From Euglena gracilis (Eukaryota; Euglenida; Euglenophyceae; Euglenales), in the NCBI GenBank assembly GCA_039621445.1, contig CP154957.1, forward strand, positions 16,314,595 to 16,378,594: 64,000 bases of DNA, read 5' to 3'. Each line of letters begins with the position of its first letter. Positions within the stretch are counted from its first letter, which is position 1. The position numbers were made by a program, and so were the translations under genes. The notes under the pieces are model-generated. The model did no database searches, was not told where the DNA came from, and saw only the letters and a program-made list of their open reading frames with translations. Of this stretch, positions 23,286 to 64,000 are shown one piece after another.

Positions 23286-23593
23286 TCGCGTAGGGTTACG
23301 GTTAGGACTGACCTAATGGTTCAGCTATATGCACGACAAGCATCCTCCCTGGGTCGGGCCGCACGACCAAAGCGGCAGATGGGCAGGGAGAAAGAAAGAT
23401 AAAGCCTGCCGAACTGTCAGCCCCGACAAAGGACCGGCCTGTCCTTCCTTTTTTGGGTGATGGAATACGGTTGGTGTAGAATTTGCAGCCCGGTTGTCGG
23501 CCAGCAGTGTGGGCCGCACGCGTCAGGCAAAAAAAATTCAGGAAGGGAGTGCGGCCGAACCCGGGCCTTGCCAGTCCTAACCCTAACCCTACG
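23286..23593. repeat. fold-back element with telomere-like arms
   Basis: GCGTAGGGTTACGGTTAGGA (near 23,288) is nearly the inverse of the TCCTAACCCTAACCCTACGC block at 23,573-23,592. Inside, GGGTCGGGCCGCAC (about 23,350) pairs with GTGCGGCCGAACCC (about 23,550). So most of the 300 bp can fold into one hairpin. Confidence 0.65.
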
Positions 23594-23761
23594 CCTTCAG
23601 TAACCCCAACACCCAGTGCAGGGTGGGGGGCATTTTCGGGACCCCCCCGGGGGGGTCCCGAAAACTCCTGCCTGCTCACCTGTGAATGCCTCACAGCTTC
23701 CTTTTCGACCAGTTTGACCTCTTTTGCGATAACATAACTTTGTGATATTTGTGATATTTTG

Positions 23762-24031
23762 GGCAGCCTCCAACTAAATGCCCCCCCGGGGGGGCCATTT
23801 AGTTGTATCAGGTGGTCCAAATTTTTTTTGCGTTATTGATGGAATAGGGTTACAAATTCGGCCTAACTTCAGGCTTAACTTGTACACCTAACACTAATCT
23901 ATAAGTTAAGCCTAACCCTAACCCTAACTCTTAACCCTAACCCTATTCCTTCAATAACACAAAAAATTTTTTGGAACCCCCTGATCCAACTATATGCCCC
24001 CCCCGGGAGGGGCATTTAGTTGGAGGCTGCC
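23762..24031. mobile_element. 270-bp fold-back element with telomere-like core
   Basis: The first and last 21-23 bp are perfect inverses (GGCAGCCTCCAACTAAATGC.. against ..GCATTTAGTTGGAGGCTGCC). Further in, GATGGAATAGGGTTA pairs with TAACCCTATTCCTTC, so the element is close to one long palindrome. The centre holds repeated CCTAACCCTAACCC. Direct repeats ATATTTTG and ATTTTTTG (7/8) flank it. CAG..CTG lie two bases inside the ends. Confidence 0.85.
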
Positions 24032-24917
24032 ATTTTTTGCTAAACGCTGATTTCTTCCTATCAGAATTCTTCATCTAATATCCGGACCCGGCATTTTTAA
24101 AAGTGCTGTTGTTGAGCCATAACAATTTCCGCTCACCAATGGCAAAAAAAAGTTTCCAGGGAGCTCTCATTTTCAAAACATCCCCTGATGCCAAAAAAGC
24201 ATAAACAAAATCAGCAGGAAAATCGTTTACAACCAATCATCACATTCCTTTTGGGCAACTTCCAATCTATTCTTCCAAAAAAAAATTGCAGTGTTGTTGG
24301 GATTTGTCGGGATTTGTTGGGATTTGTCGGAACCCACACCTCCAGTGGCCTAAAAGTGTTGTCAAGATTTGTCGGGATTTTATGGAATTTGTCGGGATTT
24401 GTCGCCGGAGGTACTTGCTGGAGAGGGGGGTCGAAAGTTTGGTCTTAAAAAATCGGCGCACCTGGATGTATGTATGGGAAAGCGTGGTGGGGGGAGGGCG
24501 ATCGACCCCCAACACACACACTATTTCAGGGTTCCTACTCATCCCCTGGTCTCAGGCATCCCAGCAGTTCCCACAAACACACACGCACACACACACGCAC
24601 ACACACAAACACACACACACACACACGCACGCACGCACACACACACGCACACACACACACACACACACAACACACACATACACACACACACACAACACAC
24701 ACGCAAACTTGCACACACACAGAGAGAGAGGGGGGGAGACATTTGTGTTGTGTGTATAAACATATGTGTATCTGTGAGTGTATGAAAACATGCATTTATA
24801 AACGTGTGGTGGGTTTATAAAGTGGTAAGTAGTTGGAAGTTAAGTAGGTAGGAAGGTAGGAATGTTGGAAGGCAGGAAAGCAGATGCGTGAGTGAGTGAG
24901 TGAATGAGTGAGTGTTG

Positions 24918-25064
<147 letters not shown>

Positions 25065-25706
25065 TGTCTGCCTGCATATAGAGCTGTATACAATGCTGGC
25101 ACAATGTCTTGCCGGGTGTTGTTGGAAAATGGAATAGCCATTGCCGTCCAACAGTCAAAAAATTAAAAATGTGTCACGTTCTTTCCTGATTTTCCACACA
25201 GAATTAATTAGAGACCAAAAGCAGCTTGGCATTGGCAAGCAGCTGGTTGAAATTATTATCTGAATGGGATTGCATGAAAGAAATGGTGCATGTGGGCATT
25301 ACTCGTGACGTGATGATACATATCCGTGTCTTGTCCAACAACCCCCTTGGTTGGACATGAACGTCGGCTGTTTTAATGACCCCTTTTAACGATCCATGGC
25401 CCAAAAACCACCAATATCTGTCTCCGATGGGGGGACAAAGCCAACAGCAGCAAAAAAGTGCCAAAAGTGGCCAGATGTTGGCCGACAGTGGGCAAAAATG
25501 GCTAAAAGTGGCAAAAGTGGCCAAAGGTCGTCATTTACCTTTGATGGCATGCTTCCAAAACCATGTGGCCGGGATCCCACCTCCAGCGTTCAAAACCCGA
25601 AAAAATCCCGACATCCCGGCAAATCCAAGTGCTTGGAGGTGCTTGCCCCCCACACCACGCCTTCCCATCCAGCCCTGCCTGAGCCTGACCCACGCTATGT
25701 CACACC

Positions 25707-25718
25707 CTGTCCTCCCAG
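25707..25718 (+). promoter_or_regulatory. EFL1: candidate spliced-leader acceptor, EFL1
   Basis: CTGTCCTCCCAG ends in AG at 25,717-25,718, 16 nt before the EFL1 start codon, after a pyrimidine-rich stretch. Fits trans-splicing in a euglenozoan; not proven. Confidence 0.4.
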
Positions 25719-25734
25719 CGCTGTTACCCACACG

Positions 25735-60965
<35,231 letters not shown>

Positions 60966-62770
60966 CTTCTGTGCCTCCCCTGACCCCCGTGACCCTTTCC
61001 CACCCCCTCCCCTCCACACCGCAGCGGTGGAGGGGCCCCTGCTGCGGGGTACCGGCACTTTGGGGGGGACAGCGGTGCGGGTTTCGCCTTGCGGAGCGCA
61101 GCTGTCCCCCTCCCCCCCCCTCCTTCCTTCCTTTTCGGGGTACCTCCTTTTTTTTGGCGGCCGCCTCGCGGCCGCCGTGGCGGGGGGGGGGGGGTGCCAC
61201 CTGGCAGGGGCCGGTGCACCACCCCTCCCCTCCCACCTCGGCCCGGGCTGGCCCGGCTAACTCATTGGCTGACCTGACTGACCGGCACGCTGCGTGACCC
61301 CAACAATGTGGTCCCTTCCTGCCCCTCCCCGCGCCTCTGAGGCTGTGTGGTGGCAGCCAAGGTTCGATGATGGGATGGTGATGGGCATATGTATGGGACG
61401 TGGGGATGTCCACCCCCCCCCCCGGGTTTGTCTTGATGAAGCAACTCCAGTGACAGATTCTGGCTACTCCCGACAAATACCAGTAACAGCTCTGTTTACC
61501 TTCTGGAGGTCGGTTCCGAAAAACAAAGATGAATCCGAACGAAACCGACAAATCCTGACAGCAACAAGAAATTATGGATTGTTTTGGTTGGTTGTTTGGT
61601 TTGCATGGCATCTTTCCTCCTGTCACTTGTGTCTTTGCTTTTCTTTGTTGAATTTTTGGGCATGCCAAATGTATTAAATTAATAAATAATATATAAAATT
61701 TCAACCCCTTGGGAGGTGCAGTAGCTGGATGGGGGATGGGGGGTCGCTGAGCTTCTTTCCCTTCAGAGCAAGAGTGAAGCTCCACCAGGGAGAAGGGGGG
61801 GTAGAACCAGGGCTCAATATAAAGAGGGCGGGGTGTCCCCCCACCAAGCACCTCTGATGATGCTGGGCGATGCTGGAATTTTTTAGAATGCTTTGAAGAA
61901 TTACAGTATTTATTCTTTCTTATTATTACAGTATTATTTATTCTTTTGTAAGGCTTAACGAAAAAAGTGCAGGGCCTAGCCAAAAAAGTGAAGGGCCTAG
62001 CGAAAAAAGTGAAGGGCCTAGCGAAAAAAGTTAAGGGCCTAGCGATAAAAGTACAGGGCCCAGCGATAAAAGTACAGGGCCCAGCGATGAAAGTGCAGAG
62101 CCTAGTGTTAAAAGTGCAGGGCCCAGCGTTAAAAGTGCAGGGCCCATTCACAAAGAGTTCAGGGCCCAAGTGGGAATTTTTTTTGCTTTTTTTTGCGCCT
62201 TGTGTGGCATTCGCCTTTCAACTCAGAAATGGACATAGGTATTTGCGGATGTGGGTTGCTTGCAACTGAGGCTATTGCCGTTTCATATTGCTGATTGTAA
62301 TGCACACCTGCGTGAGGAGTGTTATTTCTGAACTTGAAGAGCAGAGGGCAAGGGCACAAGACATGGAAAATGCGGAGCAGCTGTGGGGATGTGAACAAGC
62401 ATGCTTTCAGTTGAGCTGAGGGCACCACAGAATGATCTGGAGTATTGCAGACTCTGACAGCAAACCACATGATACGCCCTCAAAGTGCCTTTAAATGCCT
62501 TGAGAATTCGGACTGGCAGAATTTTCTCACCGCGCAAAAAGGCTGAAGGCAAAAAGATGATAATTTTGTTGCTTTTGGCCGATTTTTCAAAAAAATGTGT
62601 GTTTTCCCAGCACAAAGCGCCGGAAATTCTTTTTGCATAGGGTGGGTTCGACCCCCCCCCAGGAGGGTCCAGCCCCCCCCCTCCCGTTCGTTTAATACCC
62701 CAGGGGTGAAAAACATGGGCCTGGTGCTTTTCCACAATCGTCCACGTGACTGCGGCACGCACCACCGCTT
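60966..62770. other. intergenic stretch downstream of EFL1
   Basis: C/G-rich to 61.4 kb (GGGG..GCGGCCGC hairpin near 61,160), then AT-rich. Contains a 21-bp tandem repeat at 61,959-62,140. No gene seen. Confidence 0.5.
61959..62140. repeat. 21-bp minisatellite, about 8.5 copies
   Basis: Unit AAAAAAGTGAAGGGCCTAGCG with diverging copies (GTACAGGGCCCAGCGATAAAA, split by variants). Because 21 is a multiple of 3 it makes a misleading open frame. Confidence 0.93.
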
Positions 62771-62773
62771 GTT

Positions 62774-62785
62774 TGTTGTTCGCAG
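62774..62785 (+). promoter_or_regulatory. candidate spliced-leader acceptor, downstream gene
   Basis: GTTTGTTGTTCGCAG, a pyrimidine-rich tract ending in AG at 62,784-62,785, 50 nt before the ATG at 62,836. Confidence 0.35.
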
Positions 62786-62835
62786 CCGGCCAACTCCCCG
62801 CCCCGCTAACCTACCTCCCCCCTCCGTGGCCCGCC

Positions 62836-62889
62836 ATGTCCGGCGGGGCTCCGCCATTCGAGCGGGTGGTGGTGAAGCTCGAGGGCGGC
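62836..62889 (+). CDS. first exon of an unidentified gene (partial)
   Basis: ATG with G/C-biased codons: MSGGAPPFERVVVKLEGG. I end it 3 nt before CAGGCG at 62,893. The matching intron end was not found. A second exon-like block with the same bias follows at 63,470-63,560. No family recognised; the rest of the gene lies past the window or is hidden in introns. Confidence 0.45.
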
Positions 62890-63469
62890 CCGCAGGCGAC
62901 AGGTGAGTGCCCCCCCCCCGTTCCCCCATCCATCCAGTCATTATTAAAAGGGTGCCCAATTAAGGTCAGGTCGGTGGGGGCGGGGGGCAGGTTGGATGCT
63001 CAGGATTCGAGGTCGCAGCCTGAGCCTCTGATTGCTTCCCCCAACAGCTGCTCCCCTCGAAAGAGATCGAGGGCTCGAGCAATCGTCGAATGCGAGCCAG
63101 ATGTATGCACCAAGGGTTCCAAGTGAGCGTTGATTTTGTACAGGGGGAAGGGTGGGGGGATTTGGCCCCGGGGGAGAGTTCTGGATCCCCGCTGAGCCGG
63201 GGGAGGGGGTTCCAGGGACCCCCTGGAGCCAAAAAAAATCAGTTCTCCGTGCTTTGTGCCAGAAAAGAACCTTTTTGCATGTTTTTCTGTCATTTTTTGG
63301 AAGAAAACATCTGAGAAGAAGGTTTTGGGTGATTTTTTGTTGCCCCCCCCCCCCGAAAAGAATTTCCGGCGCTTCGCACTGGGTTGGGGGTTCGTCCCCC
63401 CCCCTCCCCCCTCAATCACCCGAATGCCCTGCAGGAAGCTGTACGAAAGAGCCACCGCAGACCCCTCTC

Positions 63470-63570
63470 CCCTCAGGCGGGTCGGACCAGCGGCGGCGCT
63501 TCTTCCCCAAGGCGGTGAAGCGGCCCGAGGGGCTGCCGGCCCACCCCCCGGCGGCCGCCTCCTCATCTGC
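63470..63570 (+). CDS. exon-like segment, unidentified gene
   Basis: Frame GSDQRRRFFPKAVKRPEGLP then AHPPAAASSS with G/C third bases; basic, then Pro/Ala-rich. Possibly exon 2 of the gene starting at 62,836. Boundaries approximate. Confidence 0.35.
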
Positions 63571-64000
63571 AACAGGCCACCCCCTCTGGGTCCAGTGGGC
63601 CACCGTATGTTGCCAGTTTTACTCTCCAAGCAAATTGCACAGGCGTCACATCGGAGAACGGCGGCATGCAACATGAGGTGGCACTGTCGGCTAACCCTCA
63701 CTGCCATGCCCCTGCCTGCTGCCTGATGACCACCTCCATGGACATGGACAAAGTGGTATTTTCCGAGGTTCTTTTGCATTCTGCAGGAATAACACCCGAC
63801 GATACCACTCGCTGTTCAATGCACACATGGGGGGTATTTTTGGTTGCCAGGCTCGGATAGGGAAGAAAGCTTCCGGGACCTCGTCAAAAAAAACGAGAAA
63901 GAAACAAAAGAGAGAAGAGAGGGAAACCAATGCCACGCCGAAATTACCCAAATGCCTCTGCCAGGACGCTGTGCACAGCACCCCCAGCCCGACGTGGTCA
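63571..64000. other. unassigned end of window
   Basis: No coding bias or repeat recognised; poly-A/T and purine-rich DNA near 63,885-63,930. Confidence 0.4.

Noticed and set aside
61967-62269. Lys/Gly/Leu heptapeptide-repeat open frame
   Set aside because: It is the translation of the 21-bp minisatellite, which stays open because 21 is a multiple of 3.

Overview
The window is nuclear DNA from a eukaryote. Short GC-rich exons (third positions mostly G or C) are scattered through long introns full of poly-C/poly-G runs, (TG)n arrays, satellites and inverted repeats. Every gene I can read is on the + strand. The most diagnostic trait is the introns. Almost none can be drawn as GT-AG with the reading frame kept. 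Instead the two intron ends are complementary, often CAG... at the 5' side pairing with ...CTG at the 3' side, with 3 unpaired nt at the 5' end and usually 5 (4-6) at the 3' end. Applying that rule by hand joins most exon pairs in frame in three genes and rebuilds family-conserved residues across the joints. These features are known from the 'nonconventional' introns of euglenids, so a euglenid or close euglenozoan relative is the best guess (inference). Pyrimidine-AG sites 16-50 nt upstream of three start codons would fit spliced-leader addition.

Layout. (1) About 1-5.9 kb: exons of an unrecognised coiled-coil protein; the start lies outside the window or is not identified. (2) 8.2-11.7 kb: three isolated exon-like GC-rich blocks of unknown identity among microsatellites. 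(3) 14.7-19.5 kb: a complete Mpv17/PMP22-family membrane protein gene, 7 exons. (4) 19.5-25.7 kb: mostly non-coding, with one exon-like block and fold-back elements carrying telomere-like repeats. (5) 25.7-61.0 kb: one gene for EFL1, the elongation-factor-2-like GTPase that removes eIF6 from nascent 60S ribosomal subunits; 23 exons over about 35 kb. (6) 62.8 kb onward: the first exon of another gene, unidentified.

Mobile DNA. At least six insertions have terminal inverted repeats and a flanking direct repeat of 7-8 bp (8 bp in all but one). The largest (38,638-49,331) sits in EFL1 intron 11 and carries about 128 copies of a 71-bp satellite between arrays of a 30-bp palindrome. Another is nested inside intron 9. 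A 339-bp element in the Mpv17 gene has the same ends as EFL1 intron 12. The 3 + 5 unpaired nucleotides of the intron rule add up to 8, the length of the target duplication. Splicing at those points would restore exactly the uninterrupted target site, so these introns look like transposons excised at RNA level. No transposase gene is visible here.
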